A stretch of DNA of 44,860 nucleotides from Oscillibacter valericigenes (GCF_021531315.1 NZ_JAFBIQ010000018.1:1-44860); one strand, 5' to 3'. Shown: positions 1-6,665, counted from the stretch's first letter. Translations and numbers: made by a program. The notes: generated by a model not told the origin, from the sequence alone.

Positions 1-271
1 TCTGAGAGCTGACAATATCGAGGCATTTTCCAAGGAAAGGAACGACGAATATGTTGGCAGAGCTGAGGAATACGAAGCAGCGAAGTCGGCATTGCTTGAA
101 GGATTGGGACTTGAGCATTTGTTTGACCATAGCCATGAACTGACTCCGAAAGAAAAAGCAATATGGATGCTGTTCGATAGGGTTTATGTAGCAGAGCTTC
201 TGGCAAGGGATGCTTTTGCCAAGGGTGCTTATATGCTCGGCGCTGAGGATAGAGAGATCATGCTGAAATAA
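1..271 (+). CDS. C-terminal part of an unrecognised small acidic protein (5' truncated by window edge)
   Basis: An open frame enters at base 2 and stops with TAA at 269-271, giving about 89 residues that end in YMLGAEDREIMLK. The segment is charged, looks all-helical, and shows no membrane segment or catalytic motif. The short C-terminal pattern faintly recalls small helical proteins of the DUF6809 type found on Clostridia mobile elements, but I do not assign it. It is the last gene before a hairpin and the tRNA-Arg scar, so it probably belongs to the integrated element to the left. Confidence 0.55.
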   Translation, partial: LRADNIEAFSKERNDEYVGRAEEYEAAKSALLEGLGLEHLFDHSHELTPKEKAIWMLFDRVYVAELLARDAFAKGAYMLGAEDREIMLK

Positions 272-275
272 AAAA

Positions 276-295
276 AGACCTGCTTCGGCGGGTCT
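276..295. terminator. Hairpin terminator after the left partial gene
   Basis: AGACCTGC / GCGGGTCT stem (one T.G pair) around a TTCG tetraloop, 4 bases after the stop codon. The A-run lies upstream, so the U-tract is better in the leftward direction; rightward it may still act as an end hairpin. Confidence 0.6.
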
Positions 296-668
296 AAATT
301 ACATAGAATCATTGAGTCTGAAAAAACCTTTGAATTTCTTAATAATACTGGTTGAAAAATTCATTTTGAAATGATATATTAAACAGACTAAAATCTGTGT
401 CTAAGGACACCTGCGCTCCCGCACGAGAATGAATAGGATTTCCTATCATTTCGCATCACGAGAAGTTACATAGTGACATTTACTTGCACTTGCAACGTCC
501 ACCAAAAATCGAAAGCCTTGCTAATTTCGAGCCAATCGGACGGTGTAAAATCCCTCTGAATTAGCTATCACAGCGTAGTATCAGATGGGATTTGAAATGC
601 TGAAAAACCTTGTATTTCCAAGCATTTTTAAGCATTAGATGTCACTTCCCGATGTCGTATCGGGTCTA
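296..668. other. Non-coding end of an integrated element next to the tRNA-Arg scar
   Basis: No convincing gene. It contains an imperfect inverted repeat around 428-450 (AATGAATAGGA / TCCTATCATT), a direct repeat CACGAGAA at 422-429 and 457-464, a tandem AAGCATT near 620-635, and a CCCGAT/ATCGGG inverted repeat at 648-664 immediately before the tRNA fragment. Such repeats are common at integrase arm and core sites, but that role here is inference. Confidence 0.4.
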
Positions 669-713
669 CTCCTAAGCGGAAGGCCAGCGGTTCGAATCCG
701 CTCAGGCGTGCCA
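669..713 (+). tRNA. 3' half of tRNA-Arg(CCU): attachment-site scar, not a whole tRNA
   Basis: From the anticodon loop CTCCTAA (669-675) onward the sequence is a perfect tRNA 3' half: GCGGA stem strand, variable loop, T-arm AGCGG-TTCGAAT-CCGCT, acceptor strand CAGGCGT, discriminator G and CCA. The bases 5' of the loop (GTCTA) cannot pair with GCGGA, which needs TCCGC, and no D-arm or 5' acceptor strand precedes it. The gene has therefore been cut in the anticodon loop, the classical crossover point for tyrosine integrases. An element to the left appears integrated here; the other att half is outside the window. Confidence 0.75.
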
Positions 714-736
714 AAAAACACATCCCCGCAGGCCGA

Positions 737-763
737 AAGCCCCTCTTCCGAAAGGAGGGGCCT
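737..763. terminator. Hairpin after the tRNA-Arg fragment
   Basis: GCCCCTC / GAGGGGC perfect stem around a TTCCGAAAG loop, about 25 bases after the CCA end. It plausibly terminates the tRNA-Arg transcript on the original chromosome; no strong T-run follows. Confidence 0.4.
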
Positions 764-810
764 TGCCCTCACGCCGCTTTCGCGCAAGGAAACCGAATAG
801 AAAAAGAAAA

Positions 811-840
811 AAGCCCTGCGATCTTGCGATCGCAGGGCTT
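811..840 (-). terminator. Terminator of the tRNA-Met/tRNA-Glu operon
   Basis: Perfect 13-bp stem AAGCCCTGCGATC / GATCGCAGGGCTT with a TTGC loop. Read leftward it follows the CCA of tRNA-Glu directly and is followed by a run rich in T (complement of GAAAAAGAAAA), so it is a standard intrinsic terminator for the minus strand. Confidence 0.8.
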
Positions 841-914
841 GGTGACCCGTACGGGATTCGAACCCATGTTACAGCCGTGAAAGGGCCGTGTCTTAACCAC
901 TTGACCAACGGGCC
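840..914 (-). tRNA. tRNA-Glu(TTC)
   Basis: The reverse complement folds as a full cloverleaf: GGCCCGT acceptor, GGTCAAGTGGTTAAGAC D-arm region, anticodon loop CTTTCAC (anticodon TTC), T-loop TTCGAAT, and an encoded CCA. It is second in a leftward two-tRNA operon. Confidence 0.95.
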
Positions 915-921
915 ATATAGC

Positions 922-947
922 GCACGGGATGCTTTCGCATCCCGTGC
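922..947. terminator. Hairpin in the tRNA-Met/tRNA-Glu spacer
   Basis: Perfect 11-bp stem GCACGGGATGC / GCATCCCGTGC with a TTTC loop and TTTTT on the plus-strand side. In the direction of tRNA transcription (minus) no T-run follows, so it may serve as a processing stem between the tRNAs or stop rightward read-through. Confidence 0.5.
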
Positions 948-951
948 TTTT

Positions 952-1028
952 TGGTAGCGGCACCTGGATTCGAACCGGGGACACTTCGGGTATGAACCGA
1001 ATGCTCTGGCCAACTGAGCTATGCCGCC
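952..1028 (-). tRNA. tRNA-Met(CAT)
   Basis: The reverse complement is a full cloverleaf, GGCGGCA acceptor, D-arm with AGCTCAGTTGGCCAGAGC, anticodon loop TTCATAC (CAT), T-loop TTCGAAT, encoded CCA. The paired first acceptor base and arm structure suggest elongator rather than initiator Met. Confidence 0.93.
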
Positions 1029-1054
1029 ATTTTCCGTCCGACAGGACAAGGGAC

Positions 1055-1084
1055 AGTATAACAGGCGAAATATCCCTTTGTCAA
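1055..1084 (-). promoter_or_regulatory. Promoter of the tRNA operon
   Basis: On the minus strand TTGACA (1079-1084), an 18-bp spacer and TATACT (1055-1060) lie about 27 bases before tRNA-Met, a near-consensus sigma70-type promoter. Confidence 0.75.
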
Positions 1085-1126
1085 TACTTTTCTTGCAAAA
1101 AATCAAAAAATGCGGCTTGTAATATT

Positions 1127-1190
1127 AAGTGCGAAAGGACACGAAACACCCGAACACGGGTGAATCGGTTCTTCCGCACTTCTTTTTTTA
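1127..1190 (+). ncRNA. Nested hairpin ending in a T-run, just before the prophage early operon
   Basis: Outer stem AAGTGCG (1127-1133) / CGCACTT (1175-1181) encloses a perfect inner hairpin CACCCG-AACA-CGGGTG (147-162 of the 1.1 kb block) and is followed by TTTTTTT. It could be an intrinsic terminator, a short regulatory RNA or a leader element of the operon that starts at 1233. The layered structure is clear; the function is not. Confidence 0.45.
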
Positions 1191-1232
1191 TATCACAGTA
1201 CGCCACAAGAAGCAATAGAAACGGGGTGAAAA

Positions 1233-1496
1233 ATGGTGCGGCAGTACAGATATATAAACTTTCAGGACCGCAAGCGGATTTCCGCCCGATACCTGAACAA
1301 CGACCGGGTGGCCGACATTGCGGCAGACCTTGGCGTTACTCCGGCGGCGGTGTACCGGGAGTTAAAGCGCGGCGAAACGGGAGAACTCGACCGCAACCAG
1401 CGGAGAGCATACAACCCCGTTCTTGCCCAGCAGAGACTTCAAGAGAGTTTCAAGCGGCGCGGGAAGCCCGCGGCAGACATTCAAGGAGGGTTATAA
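1233..1496 (+). CDS. Small HTH protein resembling an IS30-type DNA-binding head
   Basis: 87 residues. Residues about 14-47 (KRISARYLNN..VADIAADLGVTPAAVYRELKRG) match the helix-turn-helix that begins IS30 transposases; the basic C-terminus carries no catalytic domain. ATG preceded by ACGGGGTG. It is the first gene of the early operon, so a regulator or a DNA-binding accessory role is reasonable; no classical CI-type repressor was found, so it might share in control. I cannot name a target. Confidence 0.7.
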   Translation: MVRQYRYINFQDRKRISARYLNNDRVADIAADLGVTPAAVYRELKRGETGELDRNQRRAYNPVLAQQRLQESFKRRGKPAADIQGGL

Positions 1497-1497
1497 A

Positions 1498-1713
1498 GTG
1501 AACGTGTTTGAACAGATCACCAAAAGCCCGGAAGTGCTGGGCGAATTCTTGCGGGGCCTGCCTGTCATTGAAGCGCCGTGGGACCGGGAGTTTCAAGAAC
1601 GGTTTTGCGCCGATTGCCTTTACCTGAATTGCGACGGTTGCCCGCATGAGGAATACCGAAACAATCCGCTTTGGTGGCTGACCCTTGAAGCGGAAGAGAG
1701 GGCGGCAGAATGA
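1498..1713 (+). CDS. Cysteine-rich small protein, unknown
   Basis: 71 residues from a GTG start with GGAGGG 8 bases upstream; stop overlaps the next start (ATGA). Residues about 38-50 contain CADCLYLNCDGC, four cysteines suited to a metal site. No family recognised. Its position between the HTH protein and the glycosylase is the only context. Confidence 0.65.
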   Translation: MNVFEQITKSPEVLGEFLRGLPVIEAPWDREFQERFCADCLYLNCDGCPHEEYRNNPLWWLTLEAEERAAE

Positions 1714-2570
1714 GCGCGGCGGTTCTCCGGGTTTCCCATTTCGATTTAGACAAAATCGCCGCCAGCGGTCAATGCTTCCGATGGGAAAAACTCTATACCC
1801 GGAAATACAGAATCCCGGCGGGCGACGCTTGCGCCTACGTTACGCAGACGGGCGACACCCTGACCGTTGACGATCAGAACGTTTTGACCTCTTCCGTCGA
1901 GTTTTGGGCGAACTACTTTGCCGTATATGACGACTACGCCGGAATGTGGCGGGAGATCAACCGATACGCGGCGGAGGATGGCCCGGAAGCCTATTTGACC
2001 CGCGCCGCCCGCGCTTCCGACGGGGTTGTGATTCTGAACCAGCCTATATGGGAAACGATAGTTTCTTTCATGGTATCGCAGAACAACAATATTCCCCGCA
2101 TTCGGCGAAGCATTCAGGCGATTTGCGCGGAGTGCGGCACGCTTCATACATCGACATACGACTATTGGTACGGATTCCCGACCCCGGACGCGCTGGCCTG
2201 CGCTGACCTTTCAAACGCCGGGCTGGGCTACCGCGAACCGTACATAAAGGACCTTGCCGCGGCGGTTGCCGCCGGGCGGTTCGACCTGAACTTTCTTCAA
2301 ACGGCGGACTATGAAACCGCCCGCGCATACCTGAAAAGCGTTCGAGGTATCGGCGACAAGGTGGCGAATTGCATTTGCCTTTTTGCCTTGGGCCATAAAG
2401 CCGCATTCCCGGTTGACACGTGGATTCGCCGCGCGGTTGATCGTGAATTTGGCGGAGAATTCCCCGCCGCCCGATATGCCGGGTATGCGGGCCTGATTCA
2501 ACAATTCATGTTCTACTACGAAAAGAACGGCGACGTTCCGGCAGTAAGAAAGGCGGCGGAAAATGCTTGA
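1710..2570 (+). CDS. 8-oxoguanine DNA glycosylase of the OGG1 type (HhH-GPD)
   Basis: 286 residues, the usual length of bacterial OGG1-like proteins. The helix-hairpin-helix GIGDKVANCI carries the expected Schiff-base lysine K217, and PVDTWI carries the catalytic aspartate D236; an N-terminal OGG-type region (FDLDKIAASGQCFRWEK) precedes them. The family removes oxidised guanine and cleaves the strand through its lyase. It overlaps both neighbours by 4-8 bases, so it is translated as part of the phage early operon. A phage copy may protect its own DNA or work on modified bases; that is inference. Confidence 0.88.
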   Translation: MSAAVLRVSHFDLDKIAASGQCFRWEKLYTRKYRIPAGDACAYVTQTGDTLTVDDQNVLTSSVEFWANYFAVYDDYAGMWREINRYAAEDGPEAYLTRAARASDGVVILNQPIWETIVSFMVSQNNNIPRIRRSIQAICAECGTLHTSTYDYWYGFPTPDALACADLSNAGLGYREPYIKDLAAAVAAGRFDLNFLQTADYETARAYLKSVRGIGDKVANCICLFALGHKAAFPVDTWIRRAVDREFGGEFPAARYAGYAGLIQQFMFYYEKNGDVPAVRKAAENA

Positions 2571-3009
2571 AATCGTACCCATGACGCTAAAAGAAGCAAA
2601 CGCGTTTGTAGAGCAAAACCACCGTCACCACGGGCCGACCGTCGGACACAAGTTTTCAATCGGAGTTTCGGACGGCGAAAAGATTGTAGGGGTTGCCATT
2701 GTGGGCCGTCCTGTTGCCCGGCATTTAGACGACGGGTGGACGCTGGAGGTCAACAGACTTTGCACGGACGGGACGCGCAATGCCTGTTCAATGCTTTATG
2801 CCGCCGCATGGAGAGCCGCCCGCGCTATGGGCTATAAGCGGGTTGTCACCTACATTCTCGAATCGGAGAACGGCGCAAGCTTGCGCGCCGCCGGGTGGAA
2901 ATGCGTAGGACAAGCGGGGGGCCTGCGGTGGACAGGAAAACGCCGCCCGGAAGTGGACCTTTACCCCGCACAAATGAAAATTAGGTTTGAACGGGAGGAA
3001 TCGACATGA
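2563..3009 (+). CDS. GNAT-like acetyltransferase-fold protein (XF1762 type)
   Basis: 148 residues. The order VGVAIVGRPVARHLDD.WTLEVNRLCTDGTRNACSMLYAAAWRAARAMGYKRVVTYIL resembles the acyl-CoA-binding core of GNAT proteins of the phage XF1762 type, with the LEVNRLCTDG signature. Substrate unknown. The start overlaps the glycosylase stop by 8 bases, indicating coupling. Confidence 0.75.
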   Translation: MLEIVPMTLKEANAFVEQNHRHHGPTVGHKFSIGVSDGEKIVGVAIVGRPVARHLDDGWTLEVNRLCTDGTRNACSMLYAAAWRAARAMGYKRVVTYILESENGASLRAAGWKCVGQAGGLRWTGKRRPEVDLYPAQMKIRFEREEST

Positions 3010-3395
3010 CGCAGAAAAAGCAATACCCCGGCGGCGTGAAACTGACCTTGAAAAAGGCCCGCGCGGTTGCGATTCAGGAATTCGGGACCGCAAAGGGGCT
3101 GGCGAAAGAAGAACCCGCCCCGTTCGGTTATTTCACAATGGAAATCGGGAATCTGTACGTCAGAATTCACCCGGACACCTACGGCGAAACAGGGTGCATT
3201 GTGGTTTCCGCTGAAATGGCCCACGGAACCGGGCAAAGCCTGAAATTCCTTGACCCCGAAACCCTGCAAGACAATTTCGACGCGCTGGAGAAGCGCCGCC
3301 GGGAGGACGACCGCGAAGCCCTGAACGATTGGGTCAACAGCAACGGCCCGGAATTCTGCCACAAGCAGATTGACCGCGCGTGGGAAAGAGGGTGA
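3006..3395 (+). CDS. Early phage protein, unknown
   Basis: 129 residues, mixed alpha/beta, charged C-terminal helix (EKRRREDDREALNDWV). No motif I recognise. ATG overlaps the upstream stop as ATGA with GGAGG in front, so the start is firm. Confidence 0.65.
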   Translation: MTQKKQYPGGVKLTLKKARAVAIQEFGTAKGLAKEEPAPFGYFTMEIGNLYVRIHPDTYGETGCIVVSAEMAHGTGQSLKFLDPETLQDNFDALEKRRREDDREALNDWVNSNGPEFCHKQIDRAWERG

Positions 3396-3399
3396 CGGC

Positions 3400-3585
3400 G
3401 TGAAAATCCGAATCACCCACGACACAAAAATTCCCCTTGTGGACGCGGGCAGAACCTTTGACGTTCGCGGCGTTTCGGAATCCGGCGACGGCGAAAAGGT
3501 CTATTTCATCCACCACGCCGGAAGCTGTATCGGCATTCGCGCCAGCGATTGCGAAGAGATCGGAACGGAGGGGGTGACAACGTGA
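3400..3585 (+). CDS. Small beta-rich early protein, unknown
   Basis: 61 residues from GTG, with GAGGGTG upstream. The pattern KIRITHDTKIPLVDAGRTFDVRGV..GEKVYFIHHAGSCIGIRASDCEEI suggests a small SH3-like barrel. Similar short barrels recur in Clostridia prophage early operons; no function is known to me. Confidence 0.6.
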   Translation: MKIRITHDTKIPLVDAGRTFDVRGVSESGDGEKVYFIHHAGSCIGIRASDCEEIGTEGVTT

Positions 3586-3752
3586 AGCGTCAATTCTGCT
3601 TGCCCTGCTTCCTCGAACTGCAAAAGGATGGAAAGCACGATATAAAGCGCGTCGGCGGCGGGGTCAATATGAAGATCACGTGCTGGCGGTGCAAACGCCG
3701 CCGCTACGGGGCCGAATATGAGATTTCCCGGAAGAAAGGCGGTGCGCAATGA
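3582..3752 (+). CDS. Small zinc-ribbon-like protein
   Basis: 56 residues from a GTG that overlaps the preceding stop (GTGA), below the size that simple ORF finding usually keeps. Two cysteine pairs, CLPC near residues 6-9 and CWRC near 38-41, fit a four-cysteine zinc ribbon. Partner unknown. Confidence 0.6.
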   Translation: MKRQFCLPCFLELQKDGKHDIKRVGGGVNMKITCWRCKRRRYGAEYEISRKKGGAQ

Positions 3753-3964
3753 CCCACGCAGAAATAAAAGCCGCATTCATGGACGAATGCCCGGTTATGT
3801 TCAACGGCGTTCGGTATAGGCGCGTTTCCGCCCTGATTTACCGCAAGAACCCGACGGGAACGGGGCTGGTTATGCAGGCCGAATTGCTGGACCAAAATTA
3901 CCGCGCCGTTGTGATTGTATCGCCGGAACGAATCGAACCCGCAAAGGAGGACAAGCCCGCATGA
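3749..3964 (+). CDS. Small early protein, unknown
   Basis: 71 residues, ATGA overlap upstream. The pattern PVMFNGVRYRRVSALIYRK..GLVMQAELLDQNYRAVVIVSPERI fits a short beta-sheet protein of the kind often encoded in phage early operons; function not known. Confidence 0.6.
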   Translation: MTHAEIKAAFMDECPVMFNGVRYRRVSALIYRKNPTGTGLVMQAELLDQNYRAVVIVSPERIEPAKEDKPA

Positions 3965-4368
3965 CACCAAAATATGAGTTTGTCGCCGTCGATTTTGACG
4001 GAACGCTTTGCACCGACGCTTTCCCGGAAGTTGGAAAGCCGAAAACGCTTGTGATCGAATATGTGAAATTGCTGGCGGCGGAGGGGGCAAAGATTATCCT
4101 TTACACCAGCCGGGAGAATGGAACGCGGCCCCTGCTTGATGAAGCGGTGGCGTTCTGCAATGCGCAGGGAATCCCGCTGTATGCGGTCAACGAGAATCCG
4201 GGAAACCCGTATGCGGCCCGGTTTGGGCTGAAACCGTCGGACGGGCGCAAGGTGTACGCCGATCTTTACATAGACGACAAGGCCCAAAGCCCGGACGACA
4301 TCGAGGACGTGATGGCTATTTTAGGGCCTGAATTAAAACGGAGATCGGAAAGGAGGGAAACACCATGA
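3961..4368 (+). CDS. HAD-superfamily hydrolase-like protein (BT0820 type)
   Basis: 135 residues. Motif I DFDGTL (residues 11-16), motif II ILYTSRENG around 47-55, and a late acidic motif YADLYIDDKA match compact HAD phosphatases of the BT0820 group. The absence of a cap domain fits this short subfamily. Likely removes a phosphate from a nucleotide or nucleic-acid end; substrate not inferable. In the early operon with overlapping ends. Confidence 0.8.
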   Translation: MTPKYEFVAVDFDGTLCTDAFPEVGKPKTLVIEYVKLLAAEGAKIILYTSRENGTRPLLDEAVAFCNAQGIPLYAVNENPGNPYAARFGLKPSDGRKVYADLYIDDKAQSPDDIEDVMAILGPELKRRSERRETP

Positions 4369-4679
4369 CGCAGAAGATTATAACAATCACCGTCGGAGCG
4401 GGACAAGCCCGCCCGCGGCGGCGGCGGACCCGGCGGCGCTTCCGGGTGAACCTCTGGACCGTTGCGAAGTATGCGGCCCTGACGGTTGCCGGAATCCTGC
4501 TTTTTCGAGCGGGCGCGGCCTACGCTTTCAGGTGCCGCGGATATGCGGCGGTGGGCGGCGAAATATTCGCCCTCTTCCTCCCGGCTATCTATTACGCGGT
4601 TTCAACGACCGCCCGCGACGTGATCGAAGATTTGAAAAACGGCTTCAAGCCGAATTTTAAGGAGGACGAAGAACAATGA
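4365..4679 (+). CDS. Small membrane protein
   Basis: 104 residues: a very basic N-terminal stretch (about 16-28, mostly Arg), then a hydrophobic segment about 32-53 and a second one around 65-80, and a charged tail. Inner-membrane topology likely. It directly precedes, and overlaps by 4 bases, the DGR-target gene. Confidence 0.6.
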   Translation: MTQKIITITVGAGQARPRRRRTRRRFRVNLWTVAKYAALTVAGILLFRAGAAYAFRCRGYAAVGGEIFALFLPAIYYAVSTTARDVIEDLKNGFKPNFKEDEEQ

Positions 4680-5404
4680 AAAAGCTTAGCACCTTGCAGG
4701 CCGGAACGCATTTCATGTACGGCGGCGTTGAATGGGTCAAGCTGGGAAAAGTGGTTTCCGGCGGCGTGCTTGCCCTGTCTGTAACCTGTATTTCTGAACA
4801 GGCATTTGACGCGGAGAACTGCAACGACTGGCGCAAGTCGTCTTTGCGCCGTGAACTGAACGGCCCGTTCCTTGACGCGCTGGTTTCGGAGGGCGCGGAC
4901 CGCGCCGCGTTCATGGATTGGGAAAGCGACCTGACCGCCGACGACGGCATGACCGACTACGGGACCGCAACCGATAAAATCGCCCTGCTTTCCGACGGCC
5001 TTTACCGTCAATTCCGCGCCATCATTCCCCTTTTGGATGATTGGTTTTGGACCCTTACGCCGTGGTCCTGCAAAGAGGAATACAAAGCCTACGTCCGCAT
5101 CGTCGATTCCTCCGGCGCGTTGGACGGCAACAGCGCGTACTACGGCCACAACGGCGTTCGCCCGCTTTGCTATCTGAACTCTGAAATCTTGGTATCTATC
5201 CCCGAAGAGGACAAGGAAGCGGAGCGCAACACCTACGACGAAGCGGTAAGCGCCGCCCGCGACGATATTTTGAATATGCTGAACGCGTACCCCGTCGAGG
5301 TTTGGGGCGACGCGCTGGGCGCGGCGGTTGCTTCCCTGTTCCGGGCAAAGCTGGACGCGGCAGAGATCAGCGAGGAAGAGAAAGCAAAGGCGGCGGAGGG
5401 CTGA
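4676..5404 (+). CDS. DUF6273-type protein carrying a remote DGR variable repeat (second target)
   Basis: 242 residues. The C-type-lectin-like DUF6273 pattern is visible: WRKSSLRRELN early, a DDWFWTLTPWS strand, then VRIVDSSGALDGNSAYYGHNGVRPLCYL and EILVS. Residues 138-164 are encoded by bases that copy the template repeat at 23.6 kb except at template adenines, so this gene is a DGR target. A further 70-residue acidic helical tail follows the variable stretch, which is unusual because variable repeats normally sit at the extreme C-terminus. There is no signal peptide, and the gene is in the early, not the tail, operon. It may bind a variable ligand inside the cell or be added to particles late; both are open. 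Confidence 0.85.
   Translation: MKKLSTLQAGTHFMYGGVEWVKLGKVVSGGVLALSVTCISEQAFDAENCNDWRKSSLRRELNGPFLDALVSEGADRAAFMDWESDLTADDGMTDYGTATDKIALLSDGLYRQFRAIIPLLDDWFWTLTPWSCKEEYKAYVRIVDSSGALDGNSAYYGHNGVRPLCYLNSEILVSIPEEDKEAERNTYDEAVSAARDDILNMLNAYPVEVWGDALGAAVASLFRAKLDAAEISEEEKAKAAEG
5088..5166 (+). repeat. DGR variable repeat VR2 (remote copy)
   Basis: 79 bases aligned to template bases 23581-23659. Ten differences, all at positions where the template has A (for example AAT to GAT, AAC to GGC, AAC to CAC). No template C, G or T is changed. It ends in the GC-rich GGCGTTCGCCCGCT block followed by T where the template has C, as expected at an initiation-of-mutagenic-homing site. Confidence 0.92.
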
Positions 5405-5505
5405 CACCCTCCCCGCCGCGTAAAAACTGCATAAGAAAAACCGCCCCGGACTTGCTTTGCAGAGCAAGCCGAAGCGGATTCCGCCGATGAAAATACATCA
5501 ACTAT

Positions 5506-5523
5506 CAACCTAACGTTAGTATA
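5506..5523. promoter_or_regulatory. Operator copy 1 (one good half-site)
   Basis: Right half TAACGTTAGTATA matches the 18-bp palindrome found at 31.0 and 32.2 kb; the left half is degenerate. It overlaps the -10 of a leftward promoter. Confidence 0.55.
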
Positions 5524-5546
5524 GCACAAAGCGGCGGAAAAGTCAA
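5518..5546 (-). promoter_or_regulatory. Leftward promoter with operator on its -10, antisense to the early operon
   Basis: On the minus strand TTGACT (5541-5546), 17-bp spacer, TATACT (5518-5523). Transcription from it would run into the 3' end of the DGR-target gene in antisense. No minus-strand gene of good quality follows. Confidence 0.5.
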
Positions 5547-5713
5547 TAATCAGCGCCGTTTTTAAGCGGCGTGGCGGGCTTGTAATGGGTATTAAGATTC
5601 CGGCGAAGCCTTGTCACGCAGACACAAAAGAACCGGGGGATTTTCAAGGGCGGTCCCGCTCCACCCTCTCTTCTCTTTTCTTCTCTTTGCGCCGCCGAGG
5701 GTAAAAGGGGGTT

Positions 5714-5766
5714 GCAAAGGGGGAAGAGGGAGGGGGCGCAGGATAGGAACCCTCTTCCCCCTTTGC
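5714..5766. repeat. 17-bp perfect inverted repeat beside the rep gene (candidate origin)
   Basis: Left arm 5714-5730 (GCAAAGGGGGAAGAGGG), 19-base spacer, right arm 5750-5766 its exact complement. Not followed by a T-run, so not an ordinary terminator. Lies 75 bases before an HUH initiator, whose family nicks at hairpins; a replication origin is the most sensible inference. Confidence 0.5.
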
Positions 5767-5840
5767 ACCTATCGACATAGCACACGCTGGAACAGCAGAA
5801 CACGCCCGCTTCATCATCCACAGAAAGAGGGTGAAGCATA

Positions 5841-6665
5841 GTGCGAAGCTTTATGCGAGAAAAAAAGATTTATTGCGGGAGCAATTACCGGGAGGTTGAT
5901 ATATTTTCCTACACCGACGGACAGAAAACAGCGGCAGGCCGCGGGAAGCGTTCAAAAAAGGTCAAGGAATCAGAGCCAAAGCAAAGGAACCTGAACGACA
6001 AGAACGCGCGCCGCTATTTCATCCAGCTTGGGAACCTGAATTTCGGGGACGACCCGGACGCGTTGCACGTGACGGCTACATACAGCGCGAAATATCTTCC
6101 GCAATCCATAGAGGACGCGGAGCGGGAAGCGACAAACTATTTGCGCCGGGTCCAGTACGCGAGGAAGAAAGCGGGGTTGCCGCCCCTGAAATATATTCTT
6201 GTCACCGCCTGCACCACGAAGAAGAACAGCGACAAGCCCGTTCGCATTCATCACCATATCGTTATGAACGGCGGGCTTGAACGTGACACCGTGGAAGAGT
6301 TGTGGCGCAAGCGGAAGCGAAAGGGCCAGAAACAGGGCGACCGAATCGGATTTTGCAACGCTGACCGCCTGCAAGCCGATGAAAACGGAATTGCCGCCCT
6401 CTGCAACTACCTTGTGAAGCAATCCGGCGGGAAAAAGCGGTGGACTTCCTCGCACAACCTGAAAAAGCCATACAGCCGCACGAACGACGGCAAATATAAT
6501 CATCGGCAAATTGAGAAATGGGCGCGGGAGCGTCCGGGCCGGGAGTTTTGGGAAAAGAAATACCCCGGATGGACCCTGACCGACGATGATTACGGCATTA
6601 CCTACGAATACAACGACTACACCGGGTGGGCAATCTACCTGAAATTACGACGAAAAAAAGAATAG
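5841..6665 (+). CDS. HUH-type rolling-circle replication initiator
   Basis: 274 residues, GTG start with AGAGGGTG at the right distance. The metal-binding cluster HHH is at 137-139 (IHHHIVMNG), and the catalytic tyrosine is Y190 in CNYLVKQ, giving the HUH then Y order of rolling-circle Rep proteins. Basic residues crowd both ends. Such proteins nick one strand at the origin and stay linked to the 5' end through the tyrosine; P2 uses an analogous A protein. The 17-bp inverted repeat just upstream is the obvious candidate target. Confidence 0.85.
   Translation: MRSFMREKKIYCGSNYREVDIFSYTDGQKTAAGRGKRSKKVKESEPKQRNLNDKNARRYFIQLGNLNFGDDPDALHVTATYSAKYLPQSIEDAEREATNYLRRVQYARKKAGLPPLKYILVTACTTKKNSDKPVRIHHHIVMNGGLERDTVEELWRKRKRKGQKQGDRIGFCNADRLQADENGIAALCNYLVKQSGGKKRWTSSHNLKKPYSRTNDGKYNHRQIEKWARERPGREFWEKKYPGWTLTDDDYGITYEYNDYTGWAIYLKLRRKKE

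Larger units (their letters stand above)
5405..5840. other. Regulatory/candidate origin region between the DGR target and the rep gene
   Basis: No supported gene in 436 bases. It holds a small CTTGCT/AGCAAG hairpin (5451-5468), one operator-like site (5506-5523) inside a leftward promoter, pyrimidine-rich and purine-rich tracts (5660-5735), and a 17-bp inverted repeat (5714-5766). This is the largest gap in the early operon and directly precedes the replication initiator, so it probably carries the origin. Confidence 0.5.

Noticed and set aside
702-1106. Open frames of 64-190 codons across the tRNA genes
   Set aside because: They read through tRNA-Met and tRNA-Glu and give the well-known false peptides seen over tRNAs; no ribosome sites.
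1233-1496. Truncated IS30 transposase
   Set aside because: Only the HTH part is present, the gene has its own ribosome site, a natural end and is coupled to phage genes; no IS30 ends seen.
5841-6665. Rep protein as an IS200/IS91-type transposase
   Set aside because: HUH and single-tyrosine motifs are shared, but the gene sits in a phage early operon next to an origin-like repeat and lacks IS ends.
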